Below are positions 26,958-35,255 of a stretch of 49,769 bases of DNA, in pieces. The first letter of the stretch is position 1; every line of letters starts with the position of its first letter. The notes under the pieces are model-generated. The model was not told where the DNA came from and searched no databases. It worked only from the letters and a program-made list of their open reading frames with translations. The DNA is from Acidisoma sp. L85 (GTDB lineage Bacteria > Pseudomonadota > Alphaproteobacteria > Acetobacterales > Acetobacteraceae). The stretch spans positions 47,644 through 97,412 of the forward strand of contig NZ_LMUQ01000039.1 of assembly GCF_009765865.1 (NCBI RefSeq). The letters are read 5' to 3'. The translations under genes and the position numbers were made by a program.

Positions 26958-28499
26958 TCAGGCGGCCTCGAGCCGGACGTCCTTGATGTCGCGGAAGGTG
27001 AGATCGGGGTTGGTCTCCATCGCCCGGCGCATCGTATAGGCGGAACTGGCGAGATAGACCGGGTCGCCATCGACGTCATCGGCCATGGACGTCCTCTGCG
27101 CCGCCACGAATTTCGCGAGCGGCACCCGCTCCCCGGAAACCCAGCGGGCCACCGAATAGGGCGTCTGCTCGTAGCCGATCGCGACGCCGTATTCGCCGGC
27201 GAGACGGGTCAGCAACACGTCGAGCTGAAGGGTGCCGACCACGCCCACGATGGGCTGCGAGCCATCCTGCGGGCGGAATAGCTGCACGACGCCCTCCTCC
27301 GCCAATTCCTGCAACGCCTGCCGCAATTTCTTGGCCTTCATCGCATCGTCGAGCCGCACCCGGCGCAGCAACTCGGGCGCGAAATGTGGCACGCCGACGA
27401 AGTTGAGGCTCTCCTCCTCGGTCAGAGTATCGCCGATGCGAAGCGTTCCGTGATTAGGAATGCCGACCACGTCGCCCGCGAAGGCCTCCTCGGCCAGCGC
27501 CCGGTCCCGCGCGAAGAAGAACTGCGGCGCGGTCAGCGGGATCGTTTTGCCGGTGCGGACCTGTTTCAGCTTCATCCCGCGCACCAGCCGGCCGGAGCAA
27601 ACGCGGGCGAAGGCGATGCGGTCGCGATGATTCGGGTCCATATTCGCCTGGATCTTGAAGACCAGGGCTGTGACGGCAGGCTCCATTGCCTCGACCACCC
27701 GAGTATCCGCAGGCTGGGCGCGGGGCTTGGGGCCGAAATCGGCCAATGCGTCGAGCAGATCGCTCACCCCGATCTCCCGGATGGCGCTGCCGAAGAAGAC
27801 CGGCGTGAGGTGGCCTTCCATGAAGCTGGCCTCCTCGAAGACCGGCAGCGCGGCACGGACGAGATCGACCTCCTCCCCGAGCGTGATCATGCGATCGTCG
27901 GACTGCGGCAGCTTCGTGGTGAGGTGGTAGTCGCGGGTCCGCAGGTCATAGGTGCCGACAAAGTCGCTGGCACGGCCCACGGGCCAGGTGACCGGCGCGG
28001 TATCCAGCGCCAGGGTGGCCGCCACATCGTCCAGCAGTTCGAAGGGGTCCCGCGCCTCGCGGTCCATCTTGTTGATGAAGGTGATGATCGGGATATTCCG
28101 CATGCGACAGATCTCGAACAGCTTGCGGGTCCGCGCCTCGATCCCCTTGGCGGCATCGATCACCATCACGGCGGAATCAACCGCCGTCAGCGTGCGGTAG
28201 GTATCCTCGGAGAAATCCTCATGCCCCGGCGTATCGAGCAGGTTGAAGACGCAGCCGCCATATTCGAAGGTCATGACCGAGGTGACGACGGAGATGCCGC
28301 GATCCCGCTCGATCCCCATCCAGTCGGAGCGTGTGGAGCGGCGCTCCGCCTTGGCGCGAACGCTGCCGGCGAGCTGGATGGCGCCGCCCGCTCGCAACAG
28401 CCGCTCAGTCAGCGTGGTCTTGCCGGCGTCAGGGTGCGAGATGATGGCGAAGGTACGCCGGCGCGCGATCTCGGTGACCAGGGAGGTAGGGCTATTCAT
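26958..28499 (-). CDS. prfC: Peptide chain release factor 3
   Basis: GTPase that recycles RF1/RF2 from the ribosome, 513 aa, close to the usual 520-530. G1 is SHPDAGKTT, the switch region includes SDWMGIERDRGISVVTSVM, G3 is DTPGHEDFSEDTYRTL, and G4 is NKMDRE. RF3-specific domains II and III follow, with VGVVGTLQLDVLLTRL. The ATG at 28499 gives the canonical MNSPTSLVTEIARRRTFAIISHPD start; the frame to 28637 is unsupported. It is a single gene, with about 280 nt of apparently empty sequence upstream before the next gene. Confidence 0.96.
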   Translation of the reverse strand: MNSPTSLVTEIARRRTFAIISHPDAGKTTLTERLLRAGGAIQLAGSVRAKAERRSTRSDWMGIERDRGISVVTSVMTFEYGGCVFNLLDTPGHEDFSEDTYRTLTAVDSAVMVIDAAKGIEARTRKLFEICRMRNIPIITFINKMDREARDPFELLDDVAATLALDTAPVTWPVGRASDFVGTYDLRTRDYHLTTKLPQSDDRMITLGEEVDLVRAALPVFEEASFMEGHLTPVFFGSAIREIGVSDLLDALADFGPKPRAQPADTRVVEAMEPAVTALVFKIQANMDPNHRDRIAFARVCSGRLVRGMKLKQVRTGKTIPLTAPQFFFARDRALAEEAFAGDVVGIPNHGTLRIGDTLTEEESLNFVGVPHFAPELLRRVRLDDAMKAKKLRQALQELAEEGVVQLFRPQDGSQPIVGVVGTLQLDVLLTRLAGEYGVAIGYEQTPYSVARWVSGERVPLAKFVAAQRTSMADDVDGDPVYLASSAYTMRRAMETNPDLTFRDIKDVRLEAA

Positions 28500-28777
28500 C
28501 GGACACCACCGTAGCCGGATGATGCCGGGAAGGCCGTGATGGCCCTCGGATCGCAGGCGAGGGTCGGGGCAGGCATCACGCGTCCAATCAGTTGCGGGAG
28601 ATCGATCCGGCGCGCGGCAAGTGGTGGTTCGGCGCAACCGGAGCCCGGGCGGCCGCTGATCACGGCGCCGCCCCGGACATCAGAGCAGCCTCATATCGAA
28701 ACCACCTGCCGGGCTCAAGACCCATGCCGGAACACCGGCTGTCGCGAGACCTTCGGATTGACCGGTCGGCGGCCAGC

Positions 28778-29614
28778 TTAGCCTAAGCGGATCGCCTGCG
28801 TGGTGGCCGGGCTCTGTTCCCCGTCAGCCTCGATATGGACTTGAGGTATGTCGTAGCTGACCGCGCCGAAAGCACTGCCGAAGGCCACATCCGCGGCATC
28901 GCGCCCGACGCCGATGCGCACGAGCCCGGCGGGATCGGACATGCGGGTAGGGTCGAACAGATACCAGCCGGGCCCGTTGGGACCCTGGAGAAATGCCTCG
29001 AAGACCGCATGGAAGTCCGGCGGATTGAGGCGGAAGGCATAGGCGCTGACATAGCGGGCGGGGATGTTCATCGTGCGGCAGAGCGCGATGCCGAGATGCG
29101 CGAAGTCACGGCACACACCCGCGCGCTGCGTTACCGTGTCGAAGGCCGAGGTCATGGCGTCCGAGACGCCGCCCTCATAGGACACGTAGTCGTAGATCCA
29201 GTTGCAGATCCCGTTCACCCGCGTGTAGCCGGGCTGAAGCGCCCCGAAGGTGCTGCGCGCGAACCGGTCGAGCTTGTCCGATTGGCAATAACGGCTTGGG
29301 TTGAGGTAGGGGAAGACATTCAGAGGCAGATTGGAGGGATTGAGTTCGGTAACGGCATTGGGATCTTCCAGGCTGGGCGTGAGACTGACGACCGCCTCAT
29401 ACTTCACGATCAGTTCGCCCGGCGACGCGGTCACCCGGAGATAGCGGTTGCCGGTCTCGGGCATCTGCCACTGCTCCTGCCGCAGGGTCGGCGCGATTTC
29501 GAGGCGTTCCTCCTCGATGACTTGCCCAGCCGACTGCTGCGCCTCCACGTTGAAGATGAACGTCGTTTCGTTTGTGGTCCGATAGCCGAGCCTGCAGCCG
29601 AGTCTGAAGCGCAT
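28778..29614 (-). CDS. Transglutaminase-like cysteine protease family protein
   Basis: 278 aa. An N-terminal beta-rich domain (residues 1-150) precedes a transglutaminase core with the catalytic triad Cys in QRAGVCRDFAHL, His in PDFHAVFEAF and Asp in YLFDPTRM. This matches the bacterial SMa1337-type transglutaminase-like group, thought to act as peptidases or peptide-binding proteins. No signal peptide is visible, so it is likely cytoplasmic. GGGAA lies about 6 nt upstream of the ATG at 29614. It is divergent from the cupin gene (104 nt). Confidence 0.88.
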   Translation of the reverse strand: MRFRLGCRLGYRTTNETTFIFNVEAQQSAGQVIEEERLEIAPTLRQEQWQMPETGNRYLRVTASPGELIVKYEAVVSLTPSLEDPNAVTELNPSNLPLNVFPYLNPSRYCQSDKLDRFARSTFGALQPGYTRVNGICNWIYDYVSYEGGVSDAMTSAFDTVTQRAGVCRDFAHLGIALCRTMNIPARYVSAYAFRLNPPDFHAVFEAFLQGPNGPGWYLFDPTRMSDPAGLVRIGVGRDAADVAFGSAFGAVSYDIPQVHIEADGEQSPATTQAIRLG

Positions 29615-29718
29615 TGCTGGTTCCCAGGGCCAATGATCTGCCAAGCTTACGCGTGGGCCGAGCGGCTCGAAAGACAAGAGCGGGAAGCCCGGTGCGCGCG
29701 AAAACGAAAGGATTGACG

Positions 29719-30051
29719 ATGGTGGATCGCAAACCCTTGGGCACCTACCCCCTGGCGAACGGCCGGATGATCGGCCGGGTCGAGGTTCAGCGCCTGACTC
29801 TCCCGCCCGGCGGCAAAACAGGCCTGCATCGCCACCCCTGCCCGGTTATCAGCTTCGTCGTCGAGGGCAGCGTCACGGTTCAATTTCTCGGCGAGGAGCC
29901 GCATACCTTTACGGTAGGGCAAACGGTCTTCGAGCCTGCCGACACCACCTTGCAACGCTTCGACAATGCCTCGGACTCCGCGCCCGCCGTCTTTATCGCG
30001 ACCTACCTGCTCGGTGAGCAGGACCGGGAGCTGATCCACTTGCTCGAATAG
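29719..30051 (+). CDS. Cupin domain protein
   Basis: 110 aa single-domain cupin. Motif 1 is GLHRHPCPVISFVVEGSV, which provides two His and lacks the usual Glu spacing; motif 2 is FEPADTTLQRFDN, with no His. Metal binding may therefore be partial, and catalytic activity is uncertain. AAAGGA lies 8 nt before the ATG. The IlvD/Edd gene follows after 73 nt on the same strand. Confidence 0.82.
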   Translation: MVDRKPLGTYPLANGRMIGRVEVQRLTLPPGGKTGLHRHPCPVISFVVEGSVTVQFLGEEPHTFTVGQTVFEPADTTLQRFDNASDSAPAVFIATYLLGEQDRELIHLLE

Positions 30052-30124
30052 GCTCGCCGTCTCGGCATCGGCGGTAAGCTGTGCCAGACCGTGTGAGGCT
30101 GAGACGAACTAGAGGACCGAGACA

Positions 30125-31834
30125 ATGAGCGACGAAGCCAAGCCGCGCGGATTGCGTCGCGGCCTCACCAACTACGGCGATTTCGGCTTCAGCGGGTATC
30201 TGCGGCGGTCTTTCGCAAGTTCCATGGGCTACAGCCGGGAGATGCTGGAGCGGCCGATCGTCGGCATCTGCCATTCCGAGAGCGGCTTCAACAACTGCCA
30301 CCGCGCCATGCCGGAACTTGTCGAGGCCGTGAAGCGTGGCGTTCTGGCGGCGGGGGCGCTGCCGATCGAATTTCCCACGGTTTCTCTCGGCGAGGTCTTC
30401 CTGGTGCCGACCAGCCTGAAGTTTCGGAACCTCATGTCGATGGATGTCGAGGAGATGATCCGCGCGCAGCCCATGGATGCCGTCGTTCTGGTCGGCGGGT
30501 GCGACAAGACCGTGCCGGCGCAGCTCATGGGCGCGGTCTCCGCCGATCTTCCCGCGATCCAGCTGGTGACCGGGCCGATGTCGACCGGCCGCTATCATGG
30601 CGAAAGGCTCGGTGCCTGCACGGATTGCCGCCGCTTCTGGGCGCGCTACCGCGCCGGCGAAATCGATGACGTGGAGATCGCCGAGGTGGAGCAGAGGCTC
30701 GCAACCACGGCCGGCACCTGCGCGGTCATGGGCACCGCCAGCACCATGGCCTCGATCGCCGAGGCGCTGGGCATGATGCCGGCCGGGTCCGCAGCCGTTC
30801 CCGCGGTGGATGCTTTGCGGCTGCGCCTCGCGGAGGAAACCGGCCGCATGGCCGTTGGGCTGATTGGCTCCGACCTCACGCCCAGCCACATCATCACGGA
30901 GCAGGCGCTGGAGAACGCCGTGCGCGTTCTGCTCGCGATCGGCGGATCGACCAATGCGGTGATCCACCTTGCCGCGATCGCCGGGCGGCTCGGACTGCAA
31001 CTCGACCTCAAACGGCTCAACGTCCTGTCCGACACGACACCGGTTCTGGTCGATCTCAAGCCGACGGGGGCTTTCTACATGGAGGATCTCGCCGCCGCCG
31101 GAGGTATTCCCGCCGTCATGCGCGAACTACGCCATCTCCTGAACCTCGATTGCCTGACAGTCACCGGGGAGACGATTGGCGAGCGGATCGAGCGCTGGGA
31201 TCCTTGGGTCGATCGCGCGGTTGTCCGGGCGCGCGACCAGCCGGTTCAGGATGAAGGAGGGCTTGTCGCGCTGTTCGGCAATCTTGCGCCGAATGGGGCC
31301 ATTCTCAAGCGTTCGGCCGCCGATCCGAAGTTGTTCGAGAAGGAGGGACGATGCGTGGTTTTCTCGTCGCTCGATGATCTCGCCAATAGGATTGACGATC
31401 CGGATCTTGATGTGCATGCCGACGATATCCTTGTGCTCAAGAATGCCGGGCCGCGTAGCGAGTCTTGCATGCCGGAAGCAGGCTATTTGCCGATCCCCAA
31501 GAAGCTCGCGCGCGCCGGGGTCAAGGACATGCTGCGAATTTCCAACGCGCGCATGAGCGGCACGGCTTTCGGGACGATCGTGCTGCATGTTTCGCCGGAC
31601 GCAGCCTCGGGCGGTCCATTGAGCTTCGTTGAGACGGGCGATGTGATCGCGCTGAGTGTGCGTGACCGAAGCATCGAATTGCGTGTCGCTGCTGACGAGT
31701 TACAACGCAGAAAAGCCGCGACCGCTCCGGCCGCCGCCGGTCCGGCGAAGCGCGGCTACGACTGGCTATATAGCGAATTCGTCACGCAGGCCGAGTCCGG
31801 CTGCGATTTTCGGTTTCTGCAAGGAAGTGGCTAA
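30125..31834 (+). CDS. IlvD/Edd family sugar-acid dehydratase (L-arabinonate/D-xylonate type)
   Basis: 569 aa. The iron-sulfur cysteines Cys58 (GFNNCHRAM), Cys126 (VGGCDKTVP) and Cys199 (AGTCAVMGTAS) have the spacing known for the [2Fe-2S] L-arabinonate dehydratase of Rhizobium. LGACTDCRRFW is typical of the sugar-acid branch rather than of dihydroxy-acid dehydratase. It probably converts an aldonate to a 2-keto-3-deoxy acid. No pentose catabolic neighbours are in view, so the substrate is inferred from family resemblance. This is the last intact core-style gene before the decaying region. Confidence 0.9.
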   Translation: MSDEAKPRGLRRGLTNYGDFGFSGYLRRSFASSMGYSREMLERPIVGICHSESGFNNCHRAMPELVEAVKRGVLAAGALPIEFPTVSLGEVFLVPTSLKFRNLMSMDVEEMIRAQPMDAVVLVGGCDKTVPAQLMGAVSADLPAIQLVTGPMSTGRYHGERLGACTDCRRFWARYRAGEIDDVEIAEVEQRLATTAGTCAVMGTASTMASIAEALGMMPAGSAAVPAVDALRLRLAEETGRMAVGLIGSDLTPSHIITEQALENAVRVLLAIGGSTNAVIHLAAIAGRLGLQLDLKRLNVLSDTTPVLVDLKPTGAFYMEDLAAAGGIPAVMRELRHLLNLDCLTVTGETIGERIERWDPWVDRAVVRARDQPVQDEGGLVALFGNLAPNGAILKRSAADPKLFEKEGRCVVFSSLDDLANRIDDPDLDVHADDILVLKNAGPRSESCMPEAGYLPIPKKLARAGVKDMLRISNARMSGTAFGTIVLHVSPDAASGGPLSFVETGDVIALSVRDRSIELRVAADELQRRKAATAPAAAGPAKRGYDWLYSEFVTQAESGCDFRFLQGSG

Positions 31835-31892
31835 AAATCTGAGGCTGAGATCAAAGATCCATAAGACATCGCGCCCTAATAGTCGGTCGGGG

Positions 31893-32162
31893 TTAGTTTG
31901 TAGTGCGCCGTGTTGCAGGCGTCTTCATCGCGGCGTGAATGACGCACAGGATGAGTCCCATTTCGTCGGTGACGCATGAGACGGGGTCGTCATAGTCTAC
32001 GGCATCGGCGAAGATGACAGCATGGCCTTCATCGAAGGTTTCAAAGAGCTCGAACACCTTCCTTGATGCAATGCCGCCGAGATGGGCTTCTTGGTCTGTA
32101 TTCACACACGGGCGACCTTGTTGAGCGGGAACGCTTAACGTGGCCGTGATGACGAGTTTCAT
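31893..32162 (-). CDS. Hypothetical protein coupled to the AraC remnant
   Basis: 89 aa, not recognised. It begins MKLVITATLSVPAQQ and has an acidic/hydrophobic centre (VFELFETFDEGHAVIFADAV) with two Cys; no membrane segment or signal peptide. Its ATG overlaps the TGA of the upstream AraC-family reading frame as ATGA, the arrangement expected of a translationally coupled downstream gene. That argues it is, or was, a real gene. With the AraC frame broken, its expression is doubtful. Confidence 0.5.
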   Translation of the reverse strand: MKLVITATLSVPAQQGRPCVNTDQEAHLGGIASRKVFELFETFDEGHAVIFADAVDYDDPVSCVTDEMGLILCVIHAAMKTPATRRTTN

Positions 32163-32812
32163 GTGCGGGAGGAGCGGCTCGTCCGCTTGGAAGCTGACGC
32201 TCGGCGCCATTGCGCTGGCGTAATGCCCATATTCTGCTTGAAGACGCGTTGGAATGCAGCTTCGGATTGATAACCGACCGTCTCGGCGACGGAAGCAACA
32301 GAATTCAATGGTCTATCCAATTCGTTGCCCGCCAAAAAAATCTTGCGGATGTCCAGCAGAAAGTCCGAAAGTCCGCAGCTGAACGGCCAAGATTTCTCTG
32401 GAAATAACGTGCGAACGTCGCCCGCGACATATTGCAAAGGCGGGAGAGTTCCGGGAGGGTCCAGGAATGAGCCGGACTCCCTAACATGGCTGCCAAGGCT
32501 GGGGAAAGGCGAGGATGAGCGGCGAGCGCCAGCAGACCTGCCGGAGCGGCGTCGTTTGTGCTCGCAAGTCTCAACGTCAGCGCAAAGAGCGCAGCTGATA
32601 GTCTGTTCAACAGAGCGCGCCCACCCGATCCGGCATTTTCGCTGAAAGTCATTTTGAGTCCTGGTCGACTGCTGGCCGGACCAAGCGGTGCGCCGCTGCC
32701 GGCGTGCAGACTATGCGCCACACCGGATGGCACCAGGAGAATGTCACCGCTGTCGAGACGATGCGATAATCCACTTTGGAGATCTTCTAAGATAGCCGAT
32801 CCGCCAGTGGAG
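32159..32812 (-). pseudogene. AraC-family regulator, frameshifted by an 8-bp tandem duplication and N-terminally truncated
   Basis: The cupin part reads GGSAILEDLQSG and DSGDILLVPSGVAHSLHAG, then the first helix-turn-helix WTLPELSRLCNMSRATFARYF. The frame is then lost and resumes in another frame as the second helix-turn-helix, VASVAETVGYQSEAAFQRVF, ending GITPAQWRR. At the break the plus strand has AAAGTCCG twice in tandem (32360-32367 and 32368-32375). Removing one copy restores a continuous ...ADFLLDIRKIF... reading. The first 80-90 residues usual for cupin-type AraC regulators are missing; upstream sequence is a LysR fragment instead. Confidence 0.85.
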
Positions 32813-33220
32813 CATGGTAAATCCGATATCAGCCTTTCCGCTTTCCACCATATCAACGACACCCGGCGAGCTCCGGCCGAGCATAGAAAGGTTTGCCCTT
32901 GGTAGTTGGGCTATATATCGTGCGAAGACGGGACTGATGAAGTAGGAACCCAGGGTGTGAATGGTCGCAACGCGCAATGTGCCCTCGGTCACGCCCTCCT
33001 GGCGGCGAAGTTGCAATATGGTGTCATCAATATGCGCGTACGCGGGCCGTGTCATCTGCTCGAGTTATTTGCCGGCGTCAGTGAGAACTACGCCGCGGCC
33101 ATGCCGTTCGAACAGCAGATGACCGAGGTATCCTTCAAGGCTAGCAAGTAGTCGGCTCAAGCCCGACTGGGTGAGATCGAGTTCCTCGGCCGCCCGCGAA
33201 AACGAGCCGCAGCGTGCGAT
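32813..33220 (-). pseudogene. LysR-family regulator remnant (start and C-terminus lost, internal stop)
   Basis: In one frame: helix-turn-helix GSFSRAAEELDLTQSGLSRL, wing FERHGRGVVLTDAGK, then TAA at 33065-33067. The same frame goes on with LEQMTRP and the effector domain TLRVATIHTLGSYFISPVF ... MVESGKADIGFTM. The first 15 or so residues are missing, and the protein is cut at about residue 150 where AraC sequence begins. The SDR remnant starts within 20-30 nt of the missing LysR N-terminus on the other strand, as if one deletion removed both starts. Confidence 0.82.
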
Positions 33221-33239
33221 TTAAGAAAGTCTTACGATC

Positions 33240-33711
33240 GAGGCGTGGCCGGCTCTCAAGCTGTCCAAAGGATCGGTGCTTCTAACCTCTGGGAATTCGG
33301 CATTGTTTCCTAAGGCCGCCTATGCTGCCGTGGGCACCATCAACGCGGCCATCGTGGCTCTTGCCAAAGCGTTCGCGGATAAGGGCCTCAAGGATGGTGT
33401 GCAGGTGAACAGCGTGATGCCGGGCCCGGTGATGACGGGACGGCGCGAATCTTACATTAAGCATTGGGCACCGCTCCCATAATGTGTCGGTTGAGCAGGC
33501 AAAGGAAAAGTTCCTCGAAGAGACGGGCATCGACCGGTATGGCCGACCGGAGGAGATCGCCGACCTGATGGCCTACCTCGTGTCACCGGCGGCTCACTGG
33601 ATGAGAGGCGGAGCCAGCAATCGTTATGAGTTCAACGCTCCAAAGCGGCACCAGCCTAAAGGTGACCAATGATTGGTTCGGCTATCCGTATGGATGGTGG
33701 CGAGGTAGCGT
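33240..33711 (+). pseudogene. Short-chain dehydrogenase remnant (C-terminal half, frameshift and small insertion)
   Basis: SDR C-terminal half: LTSGNSALFPKAAYAAVGTI with the YxxxK-equivalent region altered, VQVNSVMPGPVMTGRR, then a frame break near 33470-33480. There CTCCCAT appears where CTCCAT would keep the frame. It resumes as SVEQAKEKFLEETGIDRYGR and PEEIADLMAYLVSPAAHWMR. A 72-nt insert with a stop interrupts before the expected ending AIRMDGGEV (about 33684-33711). The nucleotide-binding half is absent. Confidence 0.82.
33612..33683. repeat. 72-nt insert with imperfect terminal inverted repeats inside the SDR remnant
   Basis: Left end AGCCAGCAATCGTT; the reverse complement of the right end reads AGCCGAACCAATCATT, which pairs with one 2-nt gap. 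The insert separates SDR codons for ...AHWMRG from ...AIRMDGGEV. Internal CACC-AGCCTAAA-GGTG forms a small hairpin. It looks like a tiny mobile-element footprint or the end of an insertion sequence; identity is not established. Confidence 0.45.
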
Positions 33712-33714
33712 GGT

Positions 33715-34296
33715 CTAGGGCTCTTCCTTCTGATCAACGACACGTCCGATCGCTTCGCGGTGAACGCGCATGAGAAGGCTTTCTGAAACCGCATCCCAAT
33801 TAGAGATCGAGGGGCGCATCCCGTTGGGGTCAAACATCAGATGCAGTAGATTGCGTGGCTTTGGGCGCGAATCCATATCGATGAATTTTCCGAAGAACGT
33901 GGGTGCAGCTTCGTTAGCCATGACCACGTTCCAGTAGCGGTCCATGACCACGGCGGGGAATGGTTCATGCTGACGCAGGACGCGCTCAAGAGCGTTCACG
34001 ATGCTCTCCATCTCCGGTGCATCCAACGCATTGTCCGTGTAAATGGGCGCATATCCAGCCGCCAGAAGGAACCCATTGCGTTCCCGCAGTGGGACGTCGA
34101 GACCCTCCGCGATGTCCATGAGTTTCTCCCGGCTCGGGATGCTGCGCCCGCTTTCGATGAAGCTAATATGTCTTTGAGAGACACCAGTTTCGAGCGCCAG
34201 ATCAAATTGGCTATTGGCGCGCGCCTCACGCCAATAGCGCATCAGTTTGCCCAGCCCGCTCTCCGGCCGTCTGGCTTCGCGTCCGTTAGGTTCCAT
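33715..34296 (-). CDS. XRE-family regulator with MmyB-like ligand domain, C-terminally truncated
   Basis: 193 aa, where relatives are about 260-280. The helix-turn-helix (residues about 18-72) includes FDLALETGVSQRHISFIESG. The start of the MmyB-like PAS-fold domain follows: FPAVVMDRYWNVVMANEAAP and PRNLLHLMFDPNG. The protein stops soon after RVHREAIGR, exactly where SDR remnant sequence begins, so the last 70 or so residues were probably lost by rearrangement. The ATG at 34296 has AGGA 9 nt upstream. It is divergent from the CMD pseudogene, with a palindrome (34360-34376) between. DNA binding may survive; ligand response is doubtful. Confidence 0.8.
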   Translation of the reverse strand: MEPNGREARRPESGLGKLMRYWREARANSQFDLALETGVSQRHISFIESGRSIPSREKLMDIAEGLDVPLRERNGFLLAAGYAPIYTDNALDAPEMESIVNALERVLRQHEPFPAVVMDRYWNVVMANEAAPTFFGKFIDMDSRPKPRNLLHLMFDPNGMRPSISNWDAVSESLLMRVHREAIGRVVDQKEEP

Positions 34297-34359
34297 CCTG
34301 CTGTTCCTCACCGCGGACTTACTTCGCCATCTAGTCTAGCACATTTTCTTCTGCACCTG

Positions 34360-34376
34360 ATTACCTCTGATGTAAT
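34360..34376. promoter_or_regulatory. Palindromic operator ATTAC-N7-GTAAT (copy 1)
   Basis: ATTAC-CTCTGAT-GTAAT lies between the XRE gene and the CMD pseudogene. The same 17-nt palindrome, in inverse orientation, precedes the intact CMD-like gene at 41340-41356. The sharing suggests it is the binding site of the adjacent XRE/MmyB regulator, which is inference. Confidence 0.55.
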
Positions 34377-34474
34377 TGGATCCATTTCTGCGAGGGTCTA
34401 TCTGAGTTGTCGAACGGGTCACTGGGTGATGTGCCCATGGTCCATTCACTTCGCCTTTGGGAGGGTAAGCGAAA

Positions 34475-34808
34475 ATGACAGAGTTTCCCGTTAGTACCAT
34501 CGACTCTGCGCCCGAGCGCTCGAGACCGGTCTTGGTACAGTTGCAGGCCATCTTCGGCATGATCCCGAATATTCTCGGTTCCATGTCGACATCTCCGGTG
34601 CTGATCAATAGCCTCGTCGGCCTGTTCCAGAAGGTCCACGGCGGCAGCTCACGGAAGACCAAATACAGACATTGCTGCTGACCAACGCGGTAACCAATGA
34701 GTGTCCTAGGGCCATCGCGCTCCATACAGCGCTGGCACTCAAGGGAGGATAAGAGCCTGCTGACGTTCAGGCCATTCGGGAACGCCGGCTGCCTAAGCAT
34801 AAAGTCTC
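34475..34808 (+). pseudogene. Carboxymuconolactone decarboxylase-like protein, degraded second copy
   Basis: Close relative of the intact gene at 40689-41237. It shares FGMIPNILGSMSTSPVLINS and continues to LVGLFQKVHGGS. One T is missing at the codon for Phe (AGCTCACGG against AGC TTC ACG), shifting the frame. The shifted frame reads LTNAVTNEC, then meets a TAA, then ...ADVQAIRERRLPK. Homology fades near 34808. Promoter sequence upstream is also homologous to the intact copy. Confidence 0.85.
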
Positions 34809-35255
34809 GCTGCTACTGCTCCTGATCCTTGTCGGGCTGGAGAAGACACTAAGGCGTATTCTGCCGACCTTTTGGCGGCAGCCCGCTTCCAGCATGCCAT
34901 GTGGCGGTTGGAGGACCTGGGCCTGCATCGTATGGCAGTCGACAATATCGGAAATGCCGTCAGCCGCGGTCGCCTGGAAGTGGAGGAGGCGAGACTCGAG
35001 GCGAGCCTTAGAAGGGCGCATGGCGACAGTCGGCGCCTTGACCATCGGTGTCGCTCGCGCGAGCGCGAGGCGTCCATGAGGGGCCGAGGGCGCGGAGCTT
35101 TTCGCATCACTGAGATCGGCGGTGTTGGTGCGGCCCACCTCTTCGATGGCGTCAAACAGCAAGAGTTTACTGCACGGGATCTGCACAGCGTCGAGCGCCT
35201 GCCTTCGGCGAGCGACCGCACTGAAAACATTGACCCAACCTGGGCCCGAACCCCG
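34809..35255. other. Stretch without a supported gene
   Basis: Open frames exist on both strands (plus 34872-35276, minus 34767-35186), but none shows a recognisable domain, a ribosome binding site or convincing composition. The region probably contains further gene debris between the CMD pseudogene and the TetR gene. Confidence 0.45.

Noticed and set aside
27384-28514. 376-residue plus-strand frame inside prfC
   Set aside because: Antisense shadow of prfC with no family resemblance.
29993-31000. 335-residue minus-strand frame inside the IlvD/Edd gene
   Set aside because: Antisense shadow; composition and overlap with a strongly supported gene.
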